Below, piece after piece: positions 10,926 through 23,204 of a DNA stretch of 64,000 bases (position 1 is the first letter of the stretch; each line of letters opens with the position of its first letter). The notes under the pieces were generated by a model. It did no database searches. It was not told where the DNA came from and saw only the letters and a program-made list of their open reading frames with translations. Source of the DNA: Cadophora sp. MPI-SDFR-AT-0126 (lineage: Eukaryota > Ascomycota > Leotiomycetes > Helotiales > Ploettnerulaceae). The stretch lies in the NCBI GenBank assembly GCA_020747065.1, contig JAGMVK010000027.1, forward strand, positions 62,001 through 126,000, given 5' to 3'. A program made the translations under genes and the position numbers.

Positions 10926-12655
10926 TTGCATGCCTTGGGTTGTGTTGCGGGCTGGGAACATGTATGGTTGAGGGTTTGTTGTGGTCTGTCCCCATGGAGT
11001 GGCAGCATCGGTCGCAATACCACTGAAAGTTTCAGGTTCCCGAACGTCTGCGCAGGCTACATGACCTCCATTCTCTGCATTCACCCCAAAAGTCTCTGCT
11101 AGTTGCATTTCCATCGATATGTCCAGTTGCCCGGACACCAGAGCCTGTTGCATCATCGTCGATATGTCCACCCCGAGAGCTGGGGCACGGTGCATCATCG
11201 TGGATATGTCCACCCCGAGAGCTGGGGCATGGTGCATCATCGTGGTGATATCCAGGTTGCAAGTAGCATGCCCCTGCATCATCGTCGATATGTCCAGTCG
11301 AGGCGCCGGGACCTTCGTCGTGATATACGGGCTATCAGCGGCAAGCGCCTGCATCATCGATGTATCCAGTTCTTCTTCAATTCCCTCTGCCTGCCGAACT
11401 CGCTTGACTGAACTTCCTGTATTGTTTGGACCGCTGTACCGTCTCTTGTTCCGAGTTCTGTCGTCTGACGAGTCCTCTCCCGCTACTAAGCATCCGAGAG
11501 ATTGTGTGATTGCAAAGTGGCTTTCCATGTCTGCTAATTGAACAAGGTTTTGGTGCCGTTGCAGGCACATCGCCAGTCCACTGCGGCTACTTGCCAGCTC
11601 CCCCCCACTCCAACCATAAGAAATCATGGCGTCGAGGAGTATTTGGCTTGCCCAAGAGTCAAGTGTGCGAGCTTGGTCTTTGAGATGTACCAAGTGTTCT
11701 GCGCGATATTCGAGTAGGAGTTTTACATCCTCTTTGGTGAGTTTGACCTCCCAGCTAGTATGCCATCAGTACAATCGCCTGACAGAGCCAGGGTTGGTTT
11801 CACTTACATAGAATCTACGCCAATGCCCAGTTGCAAAAGTATACCAGGCCCATCTTCTGTAAGAAGCGGCGTAAGTAGCCTGCTCCTTTTGTATCTGGCC
11901 TGTACATCTTTCAGTGGAATGCCAAGTTCTGTAGAGGCTTTTGCGCAAGCTGCATTCGCCCATTTCTGGCCCACTAACCGATCTGTGTGGCTCAACAGAT
12001 CCAGGTTTTTTGACTGCACAATATGTTCCAACTCATGGCCGAAAAAAATATTACCGAGCAGATTAGTGAAGTGGTGATCAAACTTTTGAGAAGCCAGACA
12101 TAGACGCTGAAGCCTTGTGATAGACTCACCACATCCTCGACAAATCCTTGACCATATTTTCACTACGAAGGCAAGCGCCTCCAGGTCGAGGTTTTGCGAC
12201 TGAATAAAGCCATCGACTGCTCGAACCAAATGCTTGACTCGATTGGAGTCCTTAAGCTTATCACGAAAATATTCTTCGACTGAGCCAGCTGCCGGTGCGC
12301 TCTCTGTGATGGAAGATGAGAGGTGCGACAATTCCAACTGGGGGAGACTGGCTGTCGTCAAGGCACCATTTGATGGTGGTGAGAGGGTCAAGGTTGTTGC
12401 CGACAGATGTGGAGTAGCCCTCGTCGAGGTACCATTTGATGGTAGTGAGAGGGTTGAGGCCGACAGGTGTGGAGTGGCCCTTGTTGAGGCACCATTTGAT
12501 AGTGGTGAGAGGGTTGAGGCTGTTGTCGACAGCTGTGGGGTGACCCTCGTCGAGGCACCATTTGATGGTGATGAGAGTGTCGAGGTTGTCGACAGATTTG
12601 GTGTTATTTCGACCGGAATTATCGAAGGGGAGAAAGGAGACGACGGTGTTCTCAA
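10893..12655 (-). CDS. repeat-rich hypothetical protein
   Basis: Exons about 12655-11808 and 11754-10893. The 53-bp intron (11807-11755, GTAAGT to ACTAG) restores the frame precisely. The N-terminal third is a Ser/Thr/Pro-rich tandem repeat of about 19 residues (SNGASTRATPHLS type, four to five copies, about 12340-12640). The middle is helical (EEYFRDKL, then a conserved-looking domain of about 150 residues). The C-terminal part has five 14-residue repeats of the LDISTMM type (about 11080-11330). The end overlaps the convergent small gene by 33 bp. The true start is not resolved: the frame stays open upstream to about 12860 without an ATG, so an upstream exon is likely. No family recognised. 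Confidence 0.6.
11080..11335 (-). repeat. coding tandem repeat, 42-bp unit
   Basis: Five in-frame units encoding VDISTMM.(Q/R)APALG-like blocks. Two central units are nearly identical, a sign of recent unit duplication. Confidence 0.8.
12340..12640 (-). repeat. coding tandem repeat, ~57-60 bp unit
   Basis: Four to five units encoding LS.PSNGASTRATPHLS-like blocks. The antisense strand shows GTTGAGG.ACCATTTGATGG repeated. Confidence 0.8.
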
Positions 12656-12719
12656 CGCCTGGAGACCAGATGATTGAAGGCTGGCACCTTCGGCTTGGAA
12701 TGCTAGTGGCCATGATGGG

Positions 12720-13355
12720 TCTGAGGAGATGGAATCACTACCTCCCAGGGCATTCTCGCCGCAGTGTTCATGTGTTCTTCGCCTGGACGATTGCGACTCC
12801 TTGAACGAATGAGTAATCTCTAATCTCGAATTGAAAACAGGTGTTGTCGTACCTTTGATTCAAAAACACGAGAAGGGGAGATTGCAACAATAGTTTCTTG
12901 ATTCAATGGTATGGTCATCATATCGGTTCCATTTGTTTTTGGTCAGTTTTGATGCAGAGTCGTCACGAAAAGGAAACTTTGTTGCCTTTTCATGCGCCTT
13001 CGTCTAGCCAAGCCAGTCACTAGCACATCACACCTTCAGCTCGAACAGGGGTATCGTCAAAGCGCCTTACGCAAATACTGGTAGGTGACAAGGGCAGGAA
13101 ACGGCCATGCACCCATTTGCTAAGCCTTCCAGAATTCCGGCACGCATTTTACATCGATGCAACCAACCAGCGACTCCATAGCTGTGTGAGCACCCCATGG
13201 CTGCCCAAGTGCGGCCTGTCTTTCTTTTTTCAATGTGTATTCGCGGCTTGACTTGCGTATCTTCCGTGATCCCCGGGCTGCCCAGGGTTTCCAGTATGCA
13301 AGTGAACATATGGTGTGGAGCACGGTCTGTCGTTTGGATTCGCATTCACTGGTGT
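12720..13355. other. no gene recognised
   Basis: Region upstream of two divergent genes. No supported frame. Confidence 0.45.
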
Positions 13356-13358
13356 ATC

Positions 13359-13367
13359 ATATAAATA
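13359..13367 (+). promoter_or_regulatory. TATA-like box
   Basis: ATATAAATA, about 115 bp upstream of the ATG at 13482. Confidence 0.5.
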
Positions 13368-13481
13368 ACTGGGATTCTCTAGGTGAGACTGTTTGCCTCG
13401 TTTTCTTCAAAAGACTCATTCTTTGCCCACTTTGCTTCAGAGGCTGGATTGTTTGCCTAACTGTGTAACGAGCCATTCGAG

Positions 13482-16403
13482 ATGCCAGCATTCAATTCCA
13501 CCCCATCCACTCTTATCCCGGGAGTTACCAACCCTCTTGACAGGGAAATATTGGTCAGAAATGTGGTCGAGCAGGTAAAGCTTTGTTAACTTTCTCAAGA
13601 ATCCATGATTAACAACGCTAGAACTCTCAGCGAACCCTATTCGATGCAGGCGAGCTTATCGGTACGCTTCTGAGTGACAGACCGTGGAGATTTTACCATG
13701 TGCCAGCGGATCAAATTGAGCCAACAGAGTCTGATTGGGATCAAATACGATCAGCACCGGGAATACACGTTGCTGGTAGCAGCTATGGCATATACCGAGT
13801 CGCAGTCAACGATTCATATGTTCCGTGGCTCACCTCAAATGGGTTCAAGTTTCAACACGTAGACCCCGTGGAGTCAGTGAATAAGGAAGAATCAGTGCAA
13901 GGCAAATGCACGGCGCCGCGGAATGCTGATGCCCGCTACATCCAAGATGCTATCCGCGCAATCTCTTCTGGATGCCCCCAAGGACTTGTGTTGGCTTATC
14001 GGAATCACGCCCTTGTGCGACACAAGTTACCGATTGAATGGACAATCTTGTGGCGCGACTTCGTAACCACATCCATGTCCCCTTATAAGGAATAGTATTG
14101 ACTTGTTCTTAGGAGTGTGCCATTCACATCCGCACCAAATTAGCCCAAAGTCTTGTATTCCTTGTTCTGGGCTGCTGCGATGACTACAACACACCAGATG
14201 TTCTTGCGCTCCTTGGGAAGGATGAAGCCGACTTACTCCAAGGATTTCGGTACCTCTACCGACAGTTATCTGCATACCCCAGAAATTCAATTGCCAACTG
14301 CGAGGCTGGTATGGAATCTGCACAAATTGCTGCAGAGTTTCACAGATTATCACTTTTCCGATGCTGGCTCGAAATTCTTGGCGGGAAGCGAGATTGTCGG
14401 CAACACAAGATTGATCAGCGATACACAGCTATTGCTAATGCCAACATAATCAGCTCTCTTGTCGGTATTGAAGTATTGAAGCCTTTTGAGATTTTTGACC
14501 CGCAGAGGATGCTCGATGCACTATCAAAGTCCCCGCTCTTCCCTAACAACACGATCTGTACGCTGGACGTTGTGAAAATGGGCACACAAATGATGACTGG
14601 CCTTCCAATTGGGTTTCCAAAAGAATACTTGGTATGATCTTTGGGGCTCTAGACTTGAGCGGGTCTAATTTTCTTTAGGACATTCCACTCGAGATCCAAA
14701 GGAGACTTAATTTCGAACAAGTGGGTATGATTCACGCACAGATGTAAGAACCTTATGCGATGTTGAGAATGATACTGATAGGAGACAGAGCGCATTTCTA
14801 CCGCAAACATCCTTCCCTCCAGATGCCAAGGAACAACATTCTTGTGCTTCTTTGTTGGAACTCAATTACGCCGTCGGCAAGTCAAGTCTTGAATAAATGG
14901 GCAGCCTCAATTGATTCATGGACGCTCTATCAACGACTTATCAAAGACATCCAAGACTCTCAATCAAAGGAGCAGCTCATATTGACCCTGGGAGCTTTGC
15001 TATGTTATCGGCGACTTTCGCCTCCTGATCCAAATGCCAATCAGCCGATTAACAGCTCATACCTTGCGGATTTTGATGCAATTTTGAATTTCAAATACCT
15101 CAGCAATACCCAAACAGTCTTTGAACACATGGTGCTTTCAGTTCTAAGGATCTTTTCGACTGTACAAGACAGTGAGAAAATGTGCCAGTTCCTCGCCAGT
15201 GTATTCCATATACAGCCACTCGTCTTGGACCCTTCCCACGAAATCTCTGATTTATATTGGACACGCAGAGTAAGGGATGGACTGGGTCACAGCGATGTTC
15301 TCAAGATGGCCGAGCTCGACAATTTGATGGCCACACTCGACCTTGAAAAGGAGCCAACCACGGATGAGGACTGGGTGCTGGTATCACAATGGGAGGAATC
15401 TGTTTCCTCTCTTTGCGTGTCTGACGACAAACATCGCATGTCTCCTTTCCCCTCCGCTGTATTTCACTTGGAAGCATACAAGCTCGTCTACGTGTGCCTG
15501 CCAAAAGTTCCGCCACACCGAGACATTCTCAGTACGGTCATTTTACCAAACGACTCCTCAGTCGTGGTTGTGCGAAAGTCATACGTCTCAACATTGGAAC
15601 AGGATCTCGATACGAGATGCTTTCCATATAATGTTGAACCCAGCAGGGAAGATGTGGAGTTGCTGGGTCTCGTTGAGGCACAACATCGGAAGGTTGATGC
15701 GCTTGCAAGAATGTTGGTTGATCCTATGTTAAGAGATACCAGGCTCGACAACGGCCTTTGGATCTGTACCGACCGAGTCTTGCATCTGTTCACAACATGG
15801 TTGAGAGGAGTGGTCGCACAATCGAAGACGGATTCTCCTGCTTTTCCCGAACAGACTGGAATCGAAGATGATCGGGAATTGGGCCGAATTCAGATGCATG
15901 GATACAACTTCACTTTGTATACTCTCGTGAGGGTGTCTTATCTTGGACAATACGCACAATATCTTGACAAGCTTGGGAACTTGGACAACATTCTCAGTAT
16001 CGTGGAGTTAGAGGATGAGTCATGGGAGCTTCCTGTGCGCAAGTCGTATTTGCCGATGTTGAAGAACATGCTCCACAAAGTGGTCCCTAAATGTATCATC
16101 GAACCGGGTTCTGATCCCACTGAACCTAGCGCAAAAGAAGTGGAGGAATTCGGTTATGAAAGGGCGAGGATCCTGAAGCCTGTGAGGTTTCGCAACAGGG
16201 CAGAGTGCATGGTTTCTGAATCTTGGCCCAAGGCGGCCGCTTTCTATGCTGACTTGAGAATGGGGTTGGAAAAGGAGATGATTTCACTGGGATATAAGGA
16301 GATGCACATGTACGAGAAAGAGGAGCAGGAAGAGGAGGATCTGGTTGAAGAAATCTCGGATAAGTCTTGGGTGATGGTACAGACACTTCAACTCCAGTCA
16401 TAA
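13482..16403 (+). CDS. large multi-exon hypothetical protein, possible frameshift
   Basis: Exons 13482-13574, 13622-14062, 14113-14631, 14679-14720 and 14789-16403, introns 47-68 bp, all GT-AG and all phase 0. The first four joins are clean. In the fifth exon the frame that follows the splice (SAFLPQTSFPPD, then LNYAVGKSS) hits a stop at about 14897. The very long open frame to 16403 (beginning LNKWAASIDSW) is one base out, so one extra base near 14885-14892 is suggested, either a sequence error or a mutation. Total about 900 residues, soluble, helical, with an acidic C-terminus (EKEEQEEEDLVEE). No domain recognised. Two MYV..RKSY.. style segments (VVVRKSYVSTLE and LPVRKSYLPML) look like an internal repeat. 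Confidence 0.6.
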
Positions 16404-16842
16404 CTGGTTGGAATCTAGTTGCGAGCATAGGGTATTCTTCTCTTGTTGATAGGTTTGTTAATCTGTTGTTCTTTTAGAGAAAATGTCCCATTCTGGAATT
16501 AATCCGCATGCCATGCACCCGAATGAGAAGGGTAAATAAGGGGAGCGGCTGTTCGAAAACAGACTTGAATTGTGGTCACCTCAGTCGTGGATCGAGTCTA
16601 TTCTAGGTCAATCCAGTATACTTGACAAACTTTATGGCAAAGACAGGACTCTTTATGGTTCTGTATTTATCTTTGCGCGACCGTTTTTTTCGTCGACAGA
16701 CATGCGAACTTTCAAGTTCGCATGTCAACAGCCGAGCTGAGCTGGGTCGCCATGCTGCTTCCTCCACGACGAAAGCCACCGACATGCAGACATCAAGCTC
16801 GCAGCCACCTATCTCGGGTTTGTTCGGTTCCATTATTTGGAT
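16404..16842. other. no gene recognised
   Basis: 3' flank. Contains a local palindrome at 16706-16726 (CGAACTT / AAGTTCG core). Confidence 0.4.
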
Positions 16843-16925
16843 AAGTTACAGCTATGAGCGAAGTCGGCGTCCTACTCTTCAAACTCTACGTCCGTAAAGA
16901 AGTAATTTGAGCGCATGGACTAGCT
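16843..16925 (+). repeat. inverted repeat flanking HET gene, left arm
   Basis: ACAGCTATGAGCGAA.TCGGCG and CCT.CTCTTCAAAC here recur inverted at about 19385-19460. Both arms also share the following AAGAA.TAATT..GCGCA.GGAC. The arms bracket the intact HET gene. Confidence 0.7.
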
Positions 16926-17080
16926 GAGCGGTAGTGCATACGGTATTAATCTTTATCCATACATGGTACATATGACTCGACATCCTTTCATCTTCGACGT
17001 TGGCAGAGCAACATCTCGTATCCTCTTGCTCTCTTCCTCCTCTAATACCCGAACGAATTTTTGAAAATATGGGATCCTGG

Positions 17081-19168
17081 TCAGAAAGTTTCTAAGTTGC
17101 GGAAATAGTAGTATCTCCAAATTACAATGGTGGACGTAATAGCTATAAACAACACGACGAAAATGTAAAATCCCCGGTAAGAGAAGGTCCCATCATGATG
17201 CGGGCGTGACTGGGAATAGCAAGCTGATGTTGAAATAATTCCGAGGGCCAACCAGAGAGCAGCCGACAAGGACACAACTGCGGTGATACCGTAAGAATTC
17301 TGCACCGGAAGCAATATAGAAAATATTCCAATAAAGAGACAAATTAGTCCTCCAAAACACCTTGCGTAGAACCGACCTAACCGGGGAATCTGCTCGATCA
17401 TGGTGGCATTTTTAACGTAGATCTCGGGGTCAAGAAGCATTGCTACCAAAACAGATAATAAAATTTTACAGAAACGTCGAAGGCAATCGTTGAATAGGAT
17501 GCGCAGGGAATGCGTTCGCCCTAGGGGTATCCTCCTCAATGTGACGATGGCCATTGGGATACCGATCATGGTTTGCTTGCGGATGTGTGCTGTGATCTTC
17601 CAGTGGCTACTGATTACGCTCTGGCTCCATTCCAGAGTTTCGAGTTCTCCAAGTGTTGGTGAGTGAAACTGGGGCCAACCGGGCGCTTTAGCTATGAAAC
17701 AATGAACTTTCCAGTTCGCAGATTTGTTGCCCGTTGCCTTTGTGAATAGGCGCGTCGCAACATCTTTCAAGGAAACCTCAAGCTTCACTAGGAAATCCTT
17801 CCGGTCAGGAGATTCAGGAGTTCCTTCTGTCCAGTAACGAAAGTAAGCTATTCGAAATATTGGAGAGTCATGGGAAGTTTCGATATCCGATCCGTGCACG
17901 AGGATATGATCTTCTGTGATGATACTGTTCAAGGAAGCATCGACGCTCAGAGCCTCAAATGCATGGTCTTGAGGGCCTCGTATCATGGCCCGTGGAAGAG
18001 AGGAGTTGGACGTGAATAAGGCAGCGGCTGACTCGATATTTCTAATGTAGACCGTTTGAAGTTTTGCTTTGCGCAGTGCAGTCCTTTCCCTGCTGAGAAT
18101 TGGTGATCGATTGCGAAATCTTTCGACGACAAAATCGGCTCCGTCGCGAGATATCCCGGAGCCGAGCGGAATAGCGATAAGATTAGTGAAATCATGCGTC
18201 AATCGGCAGTTCAGTAGTCCAAACGTCTCTCCACGACTAGGTAATAGCGGAAGCTCAATGTGAAGTCCCTTTTTGGTGATCTCGAAGTGCGTAGTCTGTA
18301 CGGGTGTCCATGCTTTGCAAGGGATGACATCTTTGCAACCTGTGAATTCGGATGGCGATTCAGCGAGGATTGAGGTCTCCTCGTTGTCTCTATCCGATAG
18401 ATTGAAGCCCCATGCAAATATAGTCTGATCGTCGGATTGTTTGATGATCTCCTCCTGTAGCCTGCGGAATGCCTTCTCGCTGCCCTCACCGTACAACAAA
18501 GGCATGTTGACGTCGAAAATTCCCAAAAGACAATATGCAATATCTTCCTCGCGGGAAGTTTTCCTGTTTGCAGCCCAAGACATTCGCTGCGCGATGCTGG
18601 CTTTGGATAGACGACGTTGCATAAGAAAGTCAGGTGGGATACCAGTAATTTGGTTGACGAGATGTCGAAGGCTTGACCGGTCACCGATCAAAGACCATGA
18701 CTTGCTGAAGAACCGTACCTCATCTGGGGCTAGTAATTCCTGAAGCGTCCAGCCCCGAGTGAACCACTTGCTGGTGCGAAATTCGTGCTTGGTATCCGTG
18801 TCTGGTGCATTTGGGCCGTCCTGCAACTCCCGCTCCGAAGATACGTCCTCCAGGTAGACATAGCATACCTTGGACTCCTTATACCATCGAAACATGGAAT
18901 TGATGGTCTCCGATAGTTCAGCACTGCTCGTCTTGTCAATACAACAGGTGTCGATCCAGACCCAGTCGTAGCCATCGCATATAGCCTGGTCACAGCAAGC
19001 TTGAATTTTACGATACGCGGCTTTCGATGATTGATCGCCGCATGCGCTCAGTGTCTGGAGATCCTGGAGTGTAACCTCGTCCGAGCCCCACGTATGCGAA
19101 AGGATGGCGTAAGGAGGGGTGGGTTCAGGAAACTCCAACCGTTTCTCTTTGGTGGAGAGGAGGCGCAT
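17081..19168 (-). CDS. HET domain protein with C-terminal membrane helices
   Basis: Single exon, 695 residues, starting MRLLSTKEKRLEF at 19168. HET domain motifs appear in order: YAILSHTWG (20-28), WVWIDTCCIDK (69-79), CYVYLEDV (102-109), RGWTLQELLAP (138-148), RMSWAANRKTSREEDIAYCL (195-214) and MPLLYGEG (222-229). The domain is known from het-c/het-6/tol-type loci, where allelic or non-allelic mismatch triggers programmed death of fused cells. The last 140 residues have about four hydrophobic stretches (near 565-583, 605-622, 627-651, 666-689), which predict membrane anchoring. No NLR or ankyrin partner domain is visible. Intact motifs and no interruptions suggest a functional gene. It is flanked by inverted repeats. 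Confidence 0.93.
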   Translation of the reverse strand: MRLLSTKEKRLEFPEPTPPYAILSHTWGSDEVTLQDLQTLSACGDQSSKAAYRKIQACCDQAICDGYDWVWIDTCCIDKTSSAELSETINSMFRWYKESKVCYVYLEDVSSERELQDGPNAPDTDTKHEFRTSKWFTRGWTLQELLAPDEVRFFSKSWSLIGDRSSLRHLVNQITGIPPDFLMQRRLSKASIAQRMSWAANRKTSREEDIAYCLLGIFDVNMPLLYGEGSEKAFRRLQEEIIKQSDDQTIFAWGFNLSDRDNEETSILAESPSEFTGCKDVIPCKAWTPVQTTHFEITKKGLHIELPLLPSRGETFGLLNCRLTHDFTNLIAIPLGSGISRDGADFVVERFRNRSPILSRERTALRKAKLQTVYIRNIESAAALFTSNSSLPRAMIRGPQDHAFEALSVDASLNSIITEDHILVHGSDIETSHDSPIFRIAYFRYWTEGTPESPDRKDFLVKLEVSLKDVATRLFTKATGNKSANWKVHCFIAKAPGWPQFHSPTLGELETLEWSQSVISSHWKITAHIRKQTMIGIPMAIVTLRRIPLGRTHSLRILFNDCLRRFCKILLSVLVAMLLDPEIYVKNATMIEQIPRLGRFYARCFGGLICLFIGIFSILLPVQNSYGITAVVSLSAALWLALGIISTSACYSQSRPHHDGTFSYRGFYIFVVLFIAITSTIVIWRYYYFRNLETF

Positions 19169-19384
19169 TTTTCAGCAGGAGGAATGAGAAGTATAAATGA
19201 TTTAGAAGAAAATTGACATATAGGCAGCACGATACTGCAATAAGGGAACTGAAAATGAAGAGTTGGCGCGCTGTAGGTGGGCCTTGCTGATAATGTCCTT
19301 ACATAAGCTGCACACCAGACGTGGTCGATCGGGGTCCTATGAAGTACCTATTACGGATAAAAATTAATCCGCACCTCCTTTGGC

Positions 19385-19462
19385 TGGTCCGTGCGCTTAA
19401 TTATTTCTTAAGTGTTTGAAGAGCAGGACGCCGATTTCGCTCATAGCTGTACTTAAAACCTT
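19385..19462 (-). repeat. inverted repeat flanking HET gene, right arm
   Basis: Reverse complement of the arm at 16843-16925, about 80 percent identical by eye over 75 bp. Confidence 0.7.
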
Positions 19463-19469
19463 CATCTGC

Positions 19470-20588
19470 TTTCCTTTCGGTCTTGTGCAGTTGCGGAAGT
19501 GCCGCATGCCAAGGAGGTATGGTGGTCAGCGGCTGAGAGCCTAACCAGTAGCGGCCTTTGTGTTTCGGTGGGGACTTCCCTACCAAAAGGGAGCCATACT
19601 CGGCTCCAACCAGTAACAGCCAATAATCAGTTGCCATGTTGCATCAATGAATGCAGTGAACGACGAGCCGCATCAAGCCGATTACGATTCATTCGATCAT
19701 CGTCATTCTTCTAATCTTGAGCGCCCGTATAGAATTGAGGATAAAAATTGCAGGGCTGGAACTCTGAGACTGGCGATGGTCCGCTTGAAACCTATTGTAT
19801 AGACGCCTCACTAGCAGAATGTGGAAGCTGCAACCATAGGCGGGGGGGCAAGCCGACGAGAACATCAACGGGGAGGTTCTACATTACTAGCTCGTTAGCC
19901 GTATGGAAAGGCTGCGAACGATTTAGTGGTTACGTGTGGGCGAACGCTACAGCGCTGCGGGTACCGGATTGCACATGCCGGCCGCAATATCGAGCTTATC
20001 AAGTCAAGCCAAGCATCCGCCTCACAGCAAACCAACTCTCGCTTGCCTCGATAAACCTATCAAGAATCACACCTCAAAAGCATGCATGCCATGTCAATCG
20101 ACTGCAGATGGTATCGCAGCCAGTCACACGCCGACACGTTTGTGTGCTTTGCACCTGGAGCCGCAGGGAAATCCTTGAGTTGTTGGTGGCGCAAGAGGAT
20201 TATGCCGCCGCAATGCCCAGGTGATACTGAACAGATGCGCAGAGCAGAGGAGCAGGAGGGTGATTTCCCGTGCCACTATGTAAGATGCCAATCCCAAATC
20301 TTTGCATAGATTCGCAGGATCCCAGAAGACCGCTAATCAAACTTTCACGACTCGAATGTCAAACCTTACATTCTCAGTAAAGAAGAACCGTGAGCTGTCA
20401 CTATTTGAGGCGCGGGTCGGATCGATCCGTCGACGGTTAAGTGATCCACTCGGAAGGAGGAAACAGGTGGCCAGAGCGTTTCCAATCCCACCTCGAGTAA
20501 GCGACCCTCTCAGAAGCTGGGCTGCATGAGAAGAGACTGTGGATAAGGATAGTAGCTAACAAGAGTTAAGCAGAAACTCCCAGTACAG
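19470..20588. other. no confident gene
   Basis: One 158-codon frame (19748-20224, plus) lacks any recognisable feature. Otherwise noncoding. Confidence 0.4.
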
Positions 20589-22636
20589 ATGGGCAAAAAG
20601 GGTCGTCGAAAGGAGGCCAGTAGAGGTTGGTACGGGAGTGGCACAGATGAGAGCGACACGAACGCTTCTGGGAACCAGATGATTGACGAACTCCCTGCCA
20701 CCGATGCAGTCAACGACCGTGGAGAGAGCACTAGTAAGGGGCAGACGGATAGTCCAAACGGCGATGGACGATCTCGTGAAGGCAAAAGAGCCAGTCCAGA
20801 GCACGTAAAGCACAAAGATAGCCTCGGACCTTGGACACATGCTTTGGTTGAGGCTATTCAAGGAATGGACACAGCCCAACGAGCGATTAACAAGTTACAA
20901 GGAGTTTTCACTGCACACATGGAGGATCTTAGTAGGATTGATGGTCTCAAGAGACGGCTTGATGAACTGGAAGGAGAATGTAACGAGAAAGACGAGTTAG
21001 TAAAGTCACACGCAACTACCATCAGCACTTTGCGGGCCATGGATCACGAAGCAAAGGCTGGTATTGAGGACCAGCTGAAACAGATTGCCAAGGAAAGGGA
21101 GGAGCTGAAGGAAGAAAGAACGAAGCTGAGAAGAAGGGTTGAAGCGGCAACGGCAGAAGAACAGTTTACCTTGCAGCGCAAATATGAAGAGCGTTTAGCA
21201 AGGCATGACGAGACTCACGAGGCGCGCATGAAGGAACTGGAGGTGGACTTTGCTCGAAAAAGTAAAGAGAACAGCACAAGAGTAACAGTTCTAGAGGCCG
21301 AGAAAGGGCAACTTGTATTCACAGTAGAACAACAGGAGAAGAAGCTCAAGTCCCAAGCCGACGAGATAGATGAACTTAATGAACGATACGACATCCTCAA
21401 CAGAGCGAAAGATTCGTTCAAGAGCGAGAATGAAGACTTGAAAGAAGAGCTCGAAATGATAAAAAACGAGTTTGCATTGGACAACAAGACAGCGGCGTAT
21501 TTGTATGCCCCTTGACTCCACTTACGGCGGAAGATACTGATAAAGTTAGCGAGCAGCAATTTGCAAATATATGTGGTGAGGTTGAAGAGATTTCTTGGAA
21601 GTACTTCCACGATATAGACGAAGAGGTGAGTACTCAACTTCTCATCCGGCACTTCTAGTTATTGACCGTACAGGACTGGGAAAAGGTGCACAAGCGACTC
21701 ATCATGGAAGACTCCTGCTTCGAGTCTGTTCCAATCGATGATTCCGAGGACTCGAAAGATCTTTGCGCTGCCCATGCTCAACGAATCATCTCTGCCGCAA
21801 TATGTAACGATGTCTGGAAGCCTCTCCGCTCCGAGCTCACATTCCTGAACCCCGAGTTCGGCACGTTGCTTGGTAAGATATCCGATACCTTCGATAAAGC
21901 TGATCAGCATGGACGCACGGCCAATGTCTGGACGGCTCTCACAATGCGAGCACTTCAAGAGCTAGATGCCGACACGTATATTGCATCAGTCCCCGAGTCC
22001 GACCAGAAGCTCCGCACCTCAAACTGCAACAGAGCCAGCAGTGTCGTCTCTGAGGTATTCCGGATCCTTGGCCCTCTGGTCAGCCGATCACAAATCGAGT
22101 CTCTTAAGACGGATCTCCTCGCAGTTGTGAAATCATCTATTGACGTCTGGAATAGTGCTCACACCAGCGGCTTGCGACCCACTATAGTTATAATCCTCGA
22201 CCGTGCACAGCGTGAGGAGTGGCGATCGAAGCGTTTTGACCCTGTGCCGACACTAGCTGACGGACATGATCCGGACCTGATCTCCAAAACTCGTCCTCGG
22301 GTGTTCATCCTTTTCCCGCGGATCGTGGCTCGGACCCAAGAAAAACTCCTGCCTGGCAGCTGGCCAGAGGTCGAGCCGATAGTTATTCATCCTGGAATAG
22401 GACTTCCAGAGTGGTCACCACTGGTAGTGCGTGGAAAGGATGACCAAGAGGAGATAGCAGAAAAACTCAAAAAAGCAATCGAGAATATGAAGAAGGAGTT
22501 GCATAGAACTAGGCGTGTTTCGGGACACGGTAGGAACGAATCAACAGGAAGCTTGGTATCAGGACCATCAAGCCCGAGTATGCAGTGGAAGAATGGAGGC
22601 TCTATGAATAAAGGGAGCAAAATAGACTATGAGTGA
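20589..22636 (+). CDS. coiled-coil hypothetical protein
   Basis: Starts MGKKGRRKE. About 650 residues from at least three exons. A clean 48-bp intron is 21626-21673 (GTGAGT to GTACAG), and the last exon runs 21674-22636. Residues about 100-300 are a long charged coiled coil (QLKQIAKEREELKEERTKL and similar). The join near 21460-21535 is uncertain: the first frame stops at 21515 and the next coding segment (LTAEDTDKVSEQQF) is out of phase. This could be an 80-bp intron from about 21461 to about 21540 or a one-base deletion. The C-terminal part is globular (TIVIILDRAQREEWRSKR), followed by a short coiled coil and a Ser/Gly-rich tail. No family recognised. A scaffold-type role is only a guess. 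Confidence 0.65.
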
Positions 22637-23200
22637 TAAGTTCTTGGAAGATGAAAGGAGCCACGCGAGAGAGGTTAGGGGAGTGGAGCAGTTGGTGTAA
22701 GAGTTTTTTGCCAAACTGGCGATGGGATATGTTGTTTTTCTGGATTACGTTGGCCACTTGGCGAAACCATTAATAATGAGGGGGATATGGATGGCCAGAA
22801 TCCGGGAAGGGAAGACGCGCTCTAGTGTAAAACCGCATGAATCAATCAGATTTCAAACATACATACTCGAGATAGATGTAAAAGGCTATTCAGGGTGCAG
22901 AGCAAGGTGCAGAGCAAGGTGCAGAAGCAGGGGGCAGAACGAGGGGCGAAGGGTGACTCAATTCAATTGTAATTCTATTCTCAGAATTCGAAGGTGAGAA
23001 TCTAGCGGTTCACTGATCGTGAGAATCTAGCGGTCCACTGATCGTGAGATTCATAGCTGATTAACATGTGTGGAGAGAGAGTTGATCTCACCTAATGTCC
23101 CAATGGTCGAGGGGAGTTCGTGAGCAGGTCTGTCTATTATTATGGCACAGTAACAATAATACAGTCTATAAAGAAAAATTCGTGTGCTAGTCATCATCAT
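22637..23200. repeat. intergenic with short direct repeats
   Basis: GGTGCAGAGCAA is repeated at about 22895-22925. A 25-bp unit GTGAGAATCTAGCGGT.CACTGATC occurs twice at about 22993-23046. No gene seen. Confidence 0.6.
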
Positions 23201-23204
23201 CCAA

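Noticed and set aside
22992..23046. Regulatory operator from the duplicated 25-bp GAGAATCTAGCGGT
   Set aside because: A single tandem duplication with no gene start at a useful distance; more likely slippage.
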